Shown here: positions 24,192 to 34,962 of the stretch, piece after piece
How the letters are laid out: each line of letters opens with the position of its first letter
How positions within the stretch are numbered: position 1 is the stretch's first letter
From: Isoetes taiwanensis
Lineage: Eukaryota; Streptophyta; Lycopodiopsida; Isoetales; Isoetaceae
Length of the DNA: 64,000 nucleotides
Direction of reading: 5' to 3'
Assembly (NCBI GenBank): GCA_021234155.1
Contig: JAJEKV010000002.1
Location: 9,386,409-9,450,408, forward strand
Position numbers and translations under genes: made by a program
The notes under the pieces: generated by a model
Seen by the model: only the letters and a program-made list of their open reading frames with translations
What the model was told of the DNA's origin: nothing
Databases searched by the model: none

Positions 24192-26740
24192 AGCCCAAAT
24201 GCCCATGCGAAATGGGCAATTGCAAAATACCCTATCAGAAAATTGCAAATGCCCGCCAGGCGACCAAGTCTTGAGGAGCAAAGCAGCAGCGGCAAAGGGC
24301 AAGGCGGTGCGCCGACGATCGAGTGGTGACTCATTTGATGCATTTGTGGATGCATTGGACTTTGAGTTCAATTCTGATTGAGAGAAAGCGGAACAGCATA
24401 TCTTTTGAATTAGAGGAAAATCAAGTTTATGAGCTTCAACATCATACGGTGACAACATGCCCACGGGAGAAAAACACATATTATTACCCAACGCTAAACA
24501 TAAGCACGCTTTTCCACGACAAATGATGCGATTGATAAGTTAACGTCCTGATCCAAAAATAATTCTAAACCAAATATTCAAGACAATTGAAAGTCCTCTC
24601 TTAGGACCCGCATTATCCCTAGAAAATGAAGTGCATGTGTTGGAACTCAAGCACCATGTGATTTGGTGAGCATATCTCACATTACGAATCCGACCTGACA
24701 ACTACTTAGCACGGACATACACAACATAAAAGAAACCAGTATCCTCTTTTGAATGTTCTTAAGAAAGAGCGCCAGGAAGGATGCCCACTTTGAATATTGA
24801 ATGCAATTGACAAAGAGGCCTTTTGGAACTGCTCTGCTCCATTGCAAGTACCTGAAAGAACTACTTAATTGACAACAAGTTCACAAGCTGCGGGAAGAAC
24901 TACTTAATTAACAACAGTTTAAAGCTAAAGGAAAGAACTAGCAAATTAACAACAAGTTCTAGGCTGCGAGTCTTAGTAGCTTAAGCGCTCGATATTCCCG
25001 TTCATTATGTAATAGTAATCAATCTCATAATTAAAAAAGAAGTCTGGAAACACTTCACCTACATAAATAAAATACTGCAATTTCAATTGGTACTCACCGC
25101 AAGTTACTGCGGTTGTAGACACTTTGCATCTTGAACATTTCTTTGCTTTCTTATCATCCTCGATGGGCGATCTTATTCTCCTCTTCTTAGGTGGCCCACG
25201 GCAATCGAGGATATACGTGGAGGAAGCATATCTGTGGCTGCCGCGGCACATATGATCAACTGGAGCCAGCCCCTTGGTAAAGTTGCATAGTACCACCTTT
25301 ATGGAGTATATCTCATAGGTGACATACGCATACTTTGTTTCTTGAATAGAATGATGCGGCATGGGCTGAAATTCCGGACTTCACTTGGCTCAAGCATATG
25401 CTAGTGAAACAAAGACCCACGTCGTCAAGCTACCCAAGCTGCGTAAGCAAAATTCCTCTGCTCACCTTGTTAGGAATGTCTGGTCAGGCAATGACGGTAA
25501 GCCAATTGCCCAAATCCTCAAGCTAGCGCCAAAAAGCAGAAACATTCACCGTGAACCTTTTCTACTCATCCTGTATTTGTACAAATACTACGGGATTAGC
25601 TTCCATTAACACAGGCGATGATCATTCAACCGTGATAGCTTCTTCATATGAGCCGTGAAGTTGACCGTACATTCTCTTTTGCTAACCATGCAACACGGTG
25701 GCTTATCTCTCTACTCCATGCTCTCTTCGGAGAAATCGGCAACAAGGTACGAAGGTTTATAGCACGGTGCTCAGGAACTTACCAAGGAGAATATTTTAAA
25801 GTGACCCATTTGAGTTAGCTTCCTTATTGTTTCTCACGGTGCCCCACCACAAGAATGCGCACCACCTATGCTCTTGGTATAACTTGACACTATACGGAAG
25901 TTTAGAGCCATTGGATCATCCATGGACAACCTTCAATGACACACTTTACTGTATCTAGAGCAGTCCAGACTTAATCTTGATAATTCTACATGATCTTTGT
26001 TGCTTGATCTCGTCTGCCAGCCTTGCATTCTTCAAATGAATCAAATTTGGCACCTTACACGATTCCATACACAGACATACAGCAGCCGTGTGAGTGCGGA
26101 TTACCTTGCAAGGTGGGCATTAACTATCTACTGCAGCGATTCATGCATACATTCTAATACGGCAATGCATGCATGCTTATTCTACTCCTCACTAATTGTG
26201 ATTGTACCTTTGGAAGATTTGGCCATCAACTCTAACATGAAGAAAAGAGCATCTGAGAATTACTTTGCCCTCTTAATTGCCTCAAATTTGTGGCCCAATT
26301 ATCCTACGATTTGCTAGTACTAAGACCTTTGTAATAAGATTAGAACTTTAAACCGGTATCACTAAATACTATGATTTTTCGAGAACAAGCGACATTGCTA
26401 GAAATTAACTTTTTTCTCCTTACCTTACAAACACGTTTGGAAATTCGGAAGGTAAGCCGTAGGTGCTTTCGATGAGATCTTTGGAGCCAGATTCACTTAC
26501 ATTGAATTCTTGGGCCGAGTTAACCTCGAATTCACTTGTTGATCTTGGAGCGTCTCCTCCATGGACAACCTCCCTTAATTTTCCTCCCGTTTCTCTAAGC
26601 AGCGGCTTCCCTCCATTCCTCACGATCAATTACACCTTGGTTTGCACACTTGCCAAGTACATAGAAGAACATTTTGTAATTCGGTTTGATAAAATTGCTT
26701 TGGTAAATTACCCATTCGCGAACATTTGGGTAACTTTCCT
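24192..26740 (-). mobile_element. MULE copy A (Mutator-like element, internally deleted)
   Basis: This is a Mutator-like DNA transposon remnant of ~2.55 kb. The left terminus (24,192-24,260: AATGCCC, CGAAATGGGCAATT, CCTATC) and the right terminus (26,670-26,740: ATTCGGTTTGATA, TTTGGTAAATTACCC, ATTTGGGTAACTTTCC) are inverted copies of each other, as in unit D. The transposase runs on the minus strand: N-terminal part near 26.4-26.0 kb, start of the catalytic domain near 25.7-25.4 kb, and zinc-finger/C-terminus at 25,362-24,973. Most of the DDE core is missing. It starts ~130 bp after a LINE remnant and forms the left end of the repeat array. Confidence 0.7.
24973..25362 (-). pseudogene. MULE transposase C-terminus (copy A)
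   Basis: This open stretch of 129 codons on the minus strand carries CRGPPKKRRIRSPIEDDKKA followed by KKCSRCKVSTTA. This is the end of MURA-type transposases: a Pro/Arg-Lys rich linker, then a CxxC start of a zinc knuckle (usually CSRCGxxGHNxRTC). The second half of the knuckle (GHNRRTC) is absent. It is followed by unrelated low-complexity codons, so the true stop is lost. The same block is broken in copies B (30,219-30,455), C (near 36.0-36.1 kb) and D (near 51.83-51.9 kb). Confidence 0.65.
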
Positions 26741-27559
26741 ATAATAATTTTACCTTCCTTACCTCGTAAGGTGCCTTAAATAGCATTAATAGTGAAAATT
26801 GCCCGTTATAAAGTCCATTATTTTCTTTATACGACATTATTTTGCATAATAGCTTTACCACCTCATGCATCCACATGACCCATACATGGACCCCATGCGC
26901 ATGTAGATGGCCCAGTTAACTTCCTCCCAACACTAATGGTCGAGGTTGAAAGTTCTTGACCCCACCATATATAAATGAACATCACATCAAATCATATGTA
27001 TGGTTAGGATATAACAAACAAAACTAACGGCCAAGATAAACCTTCTCTGTGTTCATGATGCCTGCATGTGAAATCGTTTATAAATATAGTATGATGTGAT
27101 ATGATATACTCTGAGTTCTACGATGCCGTCTTGCGTAGAGAAAGGTCAAATGCTTGACGTGCAGCGGCGTGGAGTCACGTCTGTCACGGCGTCTGGCCAC
27201 GTGACTACAGGCGTGACAGGGCGTCGCTAGAGACCGTCGGCGTCACGGCGTCTGACGTCATCGGGCGTGGCTGGCGTGAGTTGGGCGTGGCACAACCGCG
27301 ACCCACGTAGATCGAGGCGGTAAGCGAGGAGCGTGAAACCATGCGATGTCTAGTAGATGTCGCATCGACATATCTTAGGCGTCACATCTGTTGTTTGACG
27401 CTGTTGATGCAAAAACTGTAGAATGGGCCATAAATATAACAATATTCAAATAGGCGGTTGAGAACAAAATTCAAAGAGAACATGGGCGAGGATGATAGAA
27501 CATGGGCGGTTGACTCTTAAAGTTAAAAATAAAATAATGTTACCTTGCTCTTGTGTAGA
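26741..27559. other. unit A intergenic region between MULE and decarboxylase
   Basis: This non-coding segment is shared by units A, B and C (about 32,608-33,408 in B and 37,397-38,292 in C). It holds an AT-rich part, a TGATA short-repeat site, a CpG-rich block with a G-box, and then TGGGCCATAAATATAACA leading to the decarboxylase start codon. MULE and decarboxylase read away from it. Confidence 0.6.
27140..27400. promoter_or_regulatory. CpG-rich block with G-box and C-box, unit A
   Basis: This is a GC-rich island in AT-rich surroundings, full of GGCGT and CACG words. It contains CCACGTGAC at 27,197-27,205 (G-box, ABRE-like) and the perfect palindrome TGACGTCA at 27,253-27,260 (C-box/CRE type). 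Both are known binding sites of plant bZIP factors. It lies ~300 bp upstream of the decarboxylase ATG and ~450 bp from the MULE end. Regulatory activity is an inference. Confidence 0.45.
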
Positions 27560-28410
27560 ATGGCAACAAATCATAAGGATATGGAGCGATACATAGCCAA
27601 AGTTACAGTCAAATGTGAGGACTTGAAAGACCCTTTTATATTTTGCATCTCGTGCTAGATCAAGTTTATAGGCGGGTGGAAAAGTCAATGCAAGGGTGGT
27701 ACTTCACTATCGTCAATGCAATCCCTCTCGATTACTGTGGCAGTAGCGCTAAGCTAGGCGCATGTTTCATTGTGCAAGCAAGGAAGGTCATGCAAGTCAT
27801 CGACCTTGGAATTTCTAGTGAGAAGATAGTGTTTGTAACATCCCAAGCAGAAGCCCACCATGCCTATCTTGCCTGAAGGGTGTCATGTTTTACACTTTTG
27901 ATCATGCAGAGCTGCAAGATCAAAGGCCAGTGACCTAATGCAACTCATATTGCATTAGTGTTAAGATGAAGGATCTGCTGATGGAATGCGATGGGTTGGA
28001 CTGTTAAATGCGGTCTGGATACAGCAGAGCAAAGGGCCACAATCATTCCTATGGTTGGTGTGCATTCCATATAGGTGGTGGAGCTACAATTGGAAGGAGA
28101 CAATTTTAGGGAAGCTATAGACTTGTCAGAGGGTGTTCGACATGCTGAGGATTAGGTTTTCCATCAGTAGAGTTCTGAACGTGGGGAGGATTTTCGTCCC
28201 TGATCAACATCTTAGTTTTAAAAGGCTGCTGCGATTGTGCTTAAGCTTTGAAGGTGTATTTCAGGCGGATGGGTGTGAAGGTCGCCATGAACTTGGACTT
28301 TATATTCGCGGAATCATTAATTATAGCAACTCTATTTTTGTAAAGAAGAGAATCAATATAATAATAAAATGTGGCTTCTGGCGATGGTTTGCATGGTGGT
28401 CTTAACATAA
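27560..28410 (+). pseudogene. ornithine decarboxylase-like pseudogene, copy A
   Basis: This resembles eukaryotic ornithine decarboxylase (PLP-dependent, fold III; ornithine to putrescine, the first step of polyamine synthesis). ATG at 27,560 opens MATNHKDMERYIAKV. Later come KLGACF, KVMQVIDLGISSEKIVF (usual 'ev..vl.lGvsp.rIifan'), FHIGGGATIG (near 28,065) and damaged IGGGF and SPDQHLSF blocks. The catalytic-lysine segment reads IVNAIP where copies B and C keep VKCNP, through loss of one A. Homology ends near the 'YxxxDGxxGxxN' block, so ~80-100 C-terminal residues, including the active-site cysteine loop, are absent. There are multiple frameshifts. No intron is seen. Confidence 0.7.
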
Positions 28411-28419
28411 CGAGACCTT

Positions 28420-29158
28420 GGTTATTTTAATGTTTCAAATCCTTGGACTTGATTGCTAGTTGCTCATACATAAATTAGTTGTCGATGGGGGCGGTATGAA
28501 GGGGGTCTTACTTTCGCACCCTTAGAAGCGAGCAAAGGAGAGACGGTGAATAAGCCCGGCGAGGTTGTATTAAAAGTTATGCCAGCATTCCTATGGTGCA
28601 AGTTCCGAATATGGTGTTTTTGGCAAACTAGTTGTTTTCATTGATAGTTGCTAACCTATAAATTGGTTGTCGATGGGGCAAGCGCAAGGGGACCTATTTT
28701 GAGTGTGCCACTAGGGTTGGGAGGTTGGGGTTGGTGTAGAGGGCACAAGATTGGCCAATTTAGAAGCTATGCTAATAATTTTTATACATGGACTTTGATT
28801 TGCTTAATCGACTTTTACCCAATTTAAATATACTAATTTTTATACATGGACTTTGAGGATTTACTTAGTGACATTTATATAAGATATGGAGGAGAGTAGG
28901 AATGGCGAGTGCAAAGGGGGCGGGTAGACCATGAGGTTTTTATGTTAAAATTGTACCAATTCCTATATGGTGCAAGTTAAAGGCTTCCGAAATTATACTA
29001 GTTCTACATTGATTCGATGCTTCTAGAATATTTTGGCAAGCTAGTTGATCCTGTGAAGTTATTTTAATCTTTGTCTTTCTCTGAGTTGATTGCTAGTTGC
29101 ACAGGTATATAGATTATTTGTCAATGGGGCGAAGTCTTGGCGGAGAGGGTTATTTTAA
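28420..29158. repeat. unit A spacer with short sub-repeats
   Basis: This spacer between the decarboxylase pseudogene and the next MULE is built from recurring modules. TTGATTGCTAGTTGC followed by a TTGTCGATGGGGC-like block recurs near 28,450, 28,640 and 29,085. CCAATTCCTATGGTGCAAGTT-like blocks follow. An AAGCTATGCTAATAATTTTT module occurs in tandem with ~67 bp period in the best-preserved copy (unit D). No gene is seen. Confidence 0.6.
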
Positions 29159-32100
29159 GGGTAAGTTACCCAAATGCCCTTTGAAATGGGCAATTTACCA
29201 AAGTACCCCTATCAAACCGAAAATTACCAAAATACAAAGAGCGAACCAAGCGGCAAGGAGCAAGAGCGACAACGGCATGATTGATTGCAATTGGTTATGG
29301 TTAACATTTACCCATTACGATCAGCGAGAGTGGTGACTCATTTGATGCATTTGTGGATGCATACTTTAAGTTTAATTCCACGATTCGAGAGAAAGCGAGG
29401 CTTAAGCATATCTTTGGAATTAGAGGAAAATCAAGTTTATAGGCTTCAACATCATCACGGTGACAACATGCCCACGGAGAAAAACACATATTACCTTCAG
29501 AAACACCATTACGCAACTTTTCCACGACAAATGAGTGGAGTCAATACGGTTAAGCACAATCTGGTCCCAAAAATAATTCAATGAAATTCAAGACAAATTA
29601 GAAAGAAAGTCCTCTTGGGACAGCCCACACGATATCCCGAAATGGGTAAGCTGGAACTCCAAAGCACCATGATTTGATGAAAAGTGAGCATATCTCACAT
29701 TTTTGAATCAGGAAACCGCAATGACTACTTAACTGGACATACAACATAAAGAAACCATAGTATCCTCTTTACATAGCTATGGTGGATCTAGAAGATAGAT
29801 ATTAGAGTAGCAAAACCTTGAGTTCAATCCGAGCCAGTCACTATATCGCTCTGCGATCTGTTTAATGAATGTTCTGAAAAGGCGCATCGGGAAGGATGCC
29901 CTTTGAATAGATGCAATTGACAAAGAGCCTTTTGGGCCTTTGCTCCATGCAAAATGCTACAGAAAGAACTACTTAATTAACAACAAAGTTCACAAAGGCT
30001 GCGGGAAGAACTGTAATTAACAACAAGTTCTAGTGCGGAAAGAACTACTTAATTAACAAACGAGTTCACAATTGCGAGTCTTCGTAAGCTAGAAAGCGCT
30101 CCGGTATTCACATTCATTATGTAATAGTAAGAAATCAATCTCATAATTAAAAAAAGAAGTCAAAACACTTCACCTGCAAATAAAATACACATAATTTCAA
30201 TTGTTACTCCACATAAGTTCACGCGGTTGTAATGACACTTTTGCATCTTGAACATTTTGCCTTTCTTATCATCCTCGTTAGGCGTCCTTTATTCTCTCTT
30301 CTTAGAGTGCATACGACAATCGAGAGATGTGCAATAGAGAAGCATGTCTGTGGCTGCAACCTGAATCCTTGGAGATAGCCCTTAATAATTATAGTACGCT
30401 GGCAAATGCCTGCGTTGTACATACTGCACTTGCTAGCTGCGTTAGAATTGGTCACGGCAGCATGGGCACAAGGAATTCAGACTTCTGCCATCTCAAGCAT
30501 ATGCTAGTGGAAACAAAAAGACCCACGTCGTCGACTACAAGCTGCGTAAGCAAAATTCCTCTATACACCTTGTTAGGAATGTCCCTTCTAGGCCAATGGC
30601 AGTAGAGCAATGCCCAAATCCACTCAAGCTAGCGCCAAAAGCAAGAAACATTCATATGAACCTTTTACGCTCATCCTCTTTGAAGCTATTACCAAATCTC
30701 TACCGAGATTAGCTTCCATTAACTGGGCGATAGTCATTCAACGATAAGCTTCTTCATGTAGGCAAGTGAGTTCGGCCATTGCATTCTCTTTTGCTAACCA
30801 TGCAACACGGTGGCTTATCTCTATTCCATGCTCTCTTAGGACAAAAGATGCGAAGGTTTTATAACTTCCCAAAGATTGCTCAGGAACTTGCAAGATATTT
30901 TAGTCACCCATTTGAGTTAGCTTCCCTTATTGTTTCTCAGTTAACCCCACCACGAATCAGCACCACCTATACTTAATTGTAACCCATTTTCTCTGGAAGT
31001 TTAGAGCGTGGATCATCCATGTCAATGACACACTTCCTGCTGTATCGACGATCGAGACTTAATCATGATAATTCTACACGATCTTTGGTACCTTGCTCTG
31101 CGTCTCTTGCGGCCTTGCATTCTTCAAATGAATCAAAATTTGGCACCCCTTACGCGTTCCATACAGACGCAGCTTATACTGTGTTGGAAGTGCGGATTAC
31201 CTTACGTGGGAAAGCATTAACTATCTACTCACGGCAATTCATGCATGCATTCTATTACGGCATGCATGCATGCTTATTCACCTCCTTTCCTGGTTGTAGT
31301 TAGCCTTACCTTTGGAAAATTTGTACATCAACTCTATGAAAGAAGAAAAGAGCATACATGAATTACTTTTTGCCCTCTTAATTGCCCCTCAAACTATATT
31401 TAATTATCTGATTTGCTAGTACTAAGATCTCTTTGTAATAAGATTGATTTAAGCGATATCACTAAATACTAAGTTTTCCTAGTTTCTCTAAGCGACTTCT
31501 CTGAATACTTACTCGTGGAATGTTGCGGTGGACAAAAAATGCGTCTTGATGAGAAGAGCACTAGCCTTTGGAATACAGGCAAATGTCGCACAATTCAATT
31601 GTGGGGCCCGGACTATCTTTAACCATCATTTTATACGAGCACTTGTACCTTGATGATTCTGTGTAGTTGCCAAATATGAGGGTCGGGGCTATCATACGAA
31701 AGCGGAAGCATTGAATGTGAGGCAGCTTTCGATGGATGAGCTCAGTTAAGCTCCAAACCGCAGTACCCAATCACCCTTGCAGGCGGGAATGTTGCCTTTA
31801 AGTGAGCTCTTTTCAATTGCAAGATATGTGCTTAGGTTCAATCTACAACGCCCGGATACATTGCCATATAAGGTATTAAAGAGCAAGCCGTGAACATGGT
31901 TGGTATCATAAGGGGTTAAATGGGCGTTGGGGCATCTCAATGATAGATATGCCTACAAAGCGGGGAAAGGGATCAGAGATAGGTCGGGATGAGATTCGAT
32001 AAATGTGGGCAAATGCTCAAGGAAAATGAATTACATAAAAGTTAATCCTATGGTCACCTACACACCATGACAATATCTCATGATCCATTTACCTAGAGCA

Positions 32101-32607
32101 CACCAACCTTGATTTGTCGGATCGGATTTAAGCTCTCCCATCACCTACAATTGATGTGGGCCGATGGCGTCAGTTCCCTGGACCCGAGAGAACATGTGAA
32201 GTTTGCGGCCTGCAAAGTTGAAGATGAACACCATTTTCTTATTGCACATCGTATGCAACCATAAGAGATCGTCATGGATTGAAGAGTCGGATCTTCCGAA
32301 GCGTGTACTCTGATTTTTCAATTCATCCAGTCACTTGCATCTCTCCTTGAGAGATGTAGCAAGTTCGTGAGGACTCTTTCTTGACGATGGTGGTTGTCCC
32401 TCGGGTTTGTAGCACCTTTATGTTTGTTTACGATATTTTGTCTCTATTTGTGGGGTCTCTATGAGATAGTGAATAAATTTACTTTTACTTTACACTACGA
32501 TCCAGTCTTGGTTTGCACCTTGTAGTGCCGAAGGTGTTTGTAATTCGGTTTGATAAGGAATTACTTTGGTAAATTGCTGTTCCTTGAGGGCATTTGGGTA
32601 ACTTTCC
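29159..32607 (-). mobile_element. MULE copy B, with a LINE fragment inside
   Basis: This is the second array copy of the MULE. The left end at 29,159 reads GGGTAAGTTACCCAAATGCC and the right end at 32,607 reads GGCATTTGGGTAACTTTCC, clear inverted repeats that extend ~75 bp inward. It is ~0.9 kb longer than the other copies because a LINE 3' fragment sits at about 31,510-32,505. The minus-strand transposase pieces are more broken than in copies A and D: the C-terminal zinc-knuckle start (KAKCSRCK) is at 30,219-30,455. Confidence 0.7.
31510..32505 (+). mobile_element. LINE 3' fragment inserted in MULE B
   Basis: This plus-strand insertion is absent from MULE copies A, C and D. Its reading includes MLPLSELFSIARYVLRFNLQ, then RDRSG, then a C-terminal zinc-finger region reassembled across frames with TREN, CEVCGL and EDEHHFLIAH (near 32,190-32,260), followed by RDRHG. 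This matches the C-terminal cysteine/histidine region after the RT of plant-type LINEs (zf-RVT-like 'C..C...EDE.HfL..C'). No poly-A is visible at the right junction, and ~130 bp of MULE sequence is missing at the insertion site. Confidence 0.5.
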
Positions 32608-33009
32608 TATAATAATTTTACTGCCACCCTCGTAAGATGCCTTAAATATGGTAATGGTAGAAAATTGCTGCGTTATATAAAAGTCATTATTTTTATATAT
32701 GACATTGTTTGCATAATAACTTTTGCCACCTCATGCATCCACTGGCCATACATACTGGACCCCATGCACGCATGTGAATATGATTACTTCCTCAACACTA
32801 AGCGGTCGAGTTGAAAGTTCTTTGACCCCACCATATTATAAATGAACATCACATCAAATCATATGTATGGTTAGGATATAACAAACAAAACTAACGGCCA
32901 AGATCGACACCTATATATAACATGTTCATGATGCCCCTGCATGTGAAATACGTTTATAAATATAGTATGATATGATATGATATGATATATACAAGTTCCC
33001 AGTACCCGA

Positions 33010-33245
33010 TGCTTGCGTGAAAGGTCAGTGCTTGGCGTCTACGTAGCGGCGTGGATCACGTCTATGCGGCGGCCACGTGACACGAGGCGTGACACGGTGT
33101 CGTAGAGACACGTTCGTGCGGCGTCTGACGTAACTTTCGGGCGACACAAAGCTGCGACCCGCGTGAATCGGGGCGTGGCTTGAGGCGCCTCTGACGTATA
33201 CTAGGCGTCGCATCACCCAGCTGAAGTGACTTCTTGATGCAAAAA
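33010..33245. promoter_or_regulatory. CpG-rich block with G-box, unit B
   Basis: This is the counterpart of 27,140-27,400. CCACGTGAC is conserved at 33,073-33,081. The palindrome is TGACGTAA at 33,126-33,133, a half-preserved C-box. It lies ~170 bp upstream of the decarboxylase-like ATG at 33,409. Confidence 0.45.
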
Positions 33246-33408
33246 CTATGCATGTGAATGGGCCATAAATATAACAATATTCAAAATGAGCGGTTGAGAA
33301 CAAAATTCAAAGAGAACATGGACAGGGATAGATAGATAGAACATGGGCAGTAAGGATTGCTCTTGTAAAGTTAAAAAGCCTCAATAATCGACGTGCAGCT
33401 CTTGTGAA

Positions 33409-34260
33409 ATGGCAACAAATCATGAGGATATGGAGCGATACATAACCTTGATCAAATGTATGAGGACTTGAAGACCCCTTTTATATTTTGCATCTCGTGC
33501 TAGATCGGTTGCCAATGCGATTGGAAAGAATCAATGCCAAGGGTAGTGCTTCATATCTTAGTCAAATGCAATCCCTCTCGGTCTTATTAGCAGTACTTGT
33601 AATAGGCGCATGTTTTTGGTATGCAAGCAAGGAGGGTCATGCAAGTCTCGACCTTGGAATTTCTAGTGAGGCGATAGTGTTTGCCAACAACATCAAGCCC
33701 AGGCCCACCATATTGCCTATCTTTGCGGAAGGGTGTCCCATGTTTGCCTGATCATGTGTATGCGGTACACAAGATCAAGCCATTGACCCTAATGCACAAC
33801 TCATATTGCGCATTAGTGTTGAATGAAGGATCTGTGATAAGAATATACGATAAATTTGGAGCTAGACCAAATGAGTCTGGATATTCTTGTAGAGCAAAGG
33901 CCACAATGTTCCTATAGTTGGTGTTGCATTCCATATAGGTGGTGGAATTACAATTGGAGACAATTTTAGGAAGCTATGGCCTTGTCACAGAGAGGTGTTA
34001 GACAAACCTTGAAGTTGGGTTTTCCATCAGTTTTTAGGTCCCACAATCAACATCTTAGTTTTTAAAAATTTCGCTGCGATTATCAGCGAAGCTTTGGAGG
34101 TGTATTTTCGAGGCCCGAGATGGGTGTGAAGGTCATAGCGAGAACACAGGCGTTATATTGCGGGTCGATGAGTACTCTAGCAACTCCTATTTTGGCGAAA
34201 AGAGAATCAATATAATAGAATATTGGCTTCACGATGGTTTGCATGGTGGTCTTCTTATAA
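33409..34260 (+). pseudogene. ornithine decarboxylase-like pseudogene, copy B
   Basis: This is the second copy of the decarboxylase pseudogene. ATG at 33,409 opens MATNHEDMERYIT. A frameshifted GTCAAATGCAATCCC at about 33,557-33,571 would encode VKCNP, the PLP-lysine motif. It is followed by EGHASLDLGISSEAIVFANN, then PTILPIFAEG. KFGARPNESGY is at about 33,850-33,885 and FHIGGG near 33,935. The GGGF segment is deleted, and the EPGR segment is unreadable in frame. The C-terminal domain ends near 34,250 as in the other copies. It is not functional. Confidence 0.7.
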
Positions 34261-34261
34261 C

Positions 34262-34962
34262 GAGACCTTGGTTATTTTAATATTTCTCATCCTTGGACTT
34301 GATTGCTAGTTGCCTACATACATAAATTAGACGTTGTCGATGAAATGACGCCAAAGGTATACCAATTCTATGGTGCAAGTTCAAATATGGCGTTTTGGCA
34401 AAACTAGTTGTTTTCATTGATAGTTGCCTAGCTATATAAATTGGTTGTCGATGGGGCAAGCGCAAAGGGGACCTATTTTGAGTGCCACTAGGGTTGAGGT
34501 TGGGGTTGGGGTTGGTGTAGAGGGGCACAAGATTGGCCAATTTAGAAGCTATGCTAATAATTTTATACATGGACTTTGAGTTTGCTTAGTCAACTTTTTT
34601 ACCCAATGTAGAAGCTATGCTAATAATTTTTATGGACTTTGAGGTTACTTAGTCAACTTTTACATAACAAAAGATATGGAGGGAGAGTAGGAATGGCGGT
34701 GCAAAGGCGGTGAATAGCGAGGTTTTATGGTAAAGTTATGCAATTCCTATGGGTGCAAGTTAGGCGGTAGCTTTCAAGTGCAGCTAGTTCTACATTTGAG
34801 ATTGGCGCAGTAGCTACAATATTTTTGGCAAGCTAGTTGATCACATAAGTTATTTTAATCTTTGTCTTTCTCTGAGTTGATTGCTGGTGCTGGTATATAG
34901 ATTATTTGTCGATGGGGCAAGTCTTTAGGGTGGGGTGTGGAGGGGGTGCGGGGCTTATTTTA
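34262..34962. repeat. unit B spacer with short sub-repeats
   Basis: This has the same modules as the unit A spacer: TTGATTGCTAGTTGCCTACA near 34,297, GATAGTTGCCTAGCTATATA near 34,420, TTGATTGCTGGTGC near 34,878, each followed by TTGTCGATG. The AAGCTATGCTAATAATTTT module occurs near 34,546 and 34,611. No gene is seen. Confidence 0.6.

Noticed and set aside
31746-31940. LRR-like minus-strand reading (SSLKGNIPACKG)
   Set aside because: It is antisense to the LINE fragment, with only one LRR-like hit, most likely chance.
33025-33303. Arg/His-rich minus-strand frames over the CpG-rich block
   Set aside because: They are a by-product of GC-rich composition; the frame is not conserved in units A and C.
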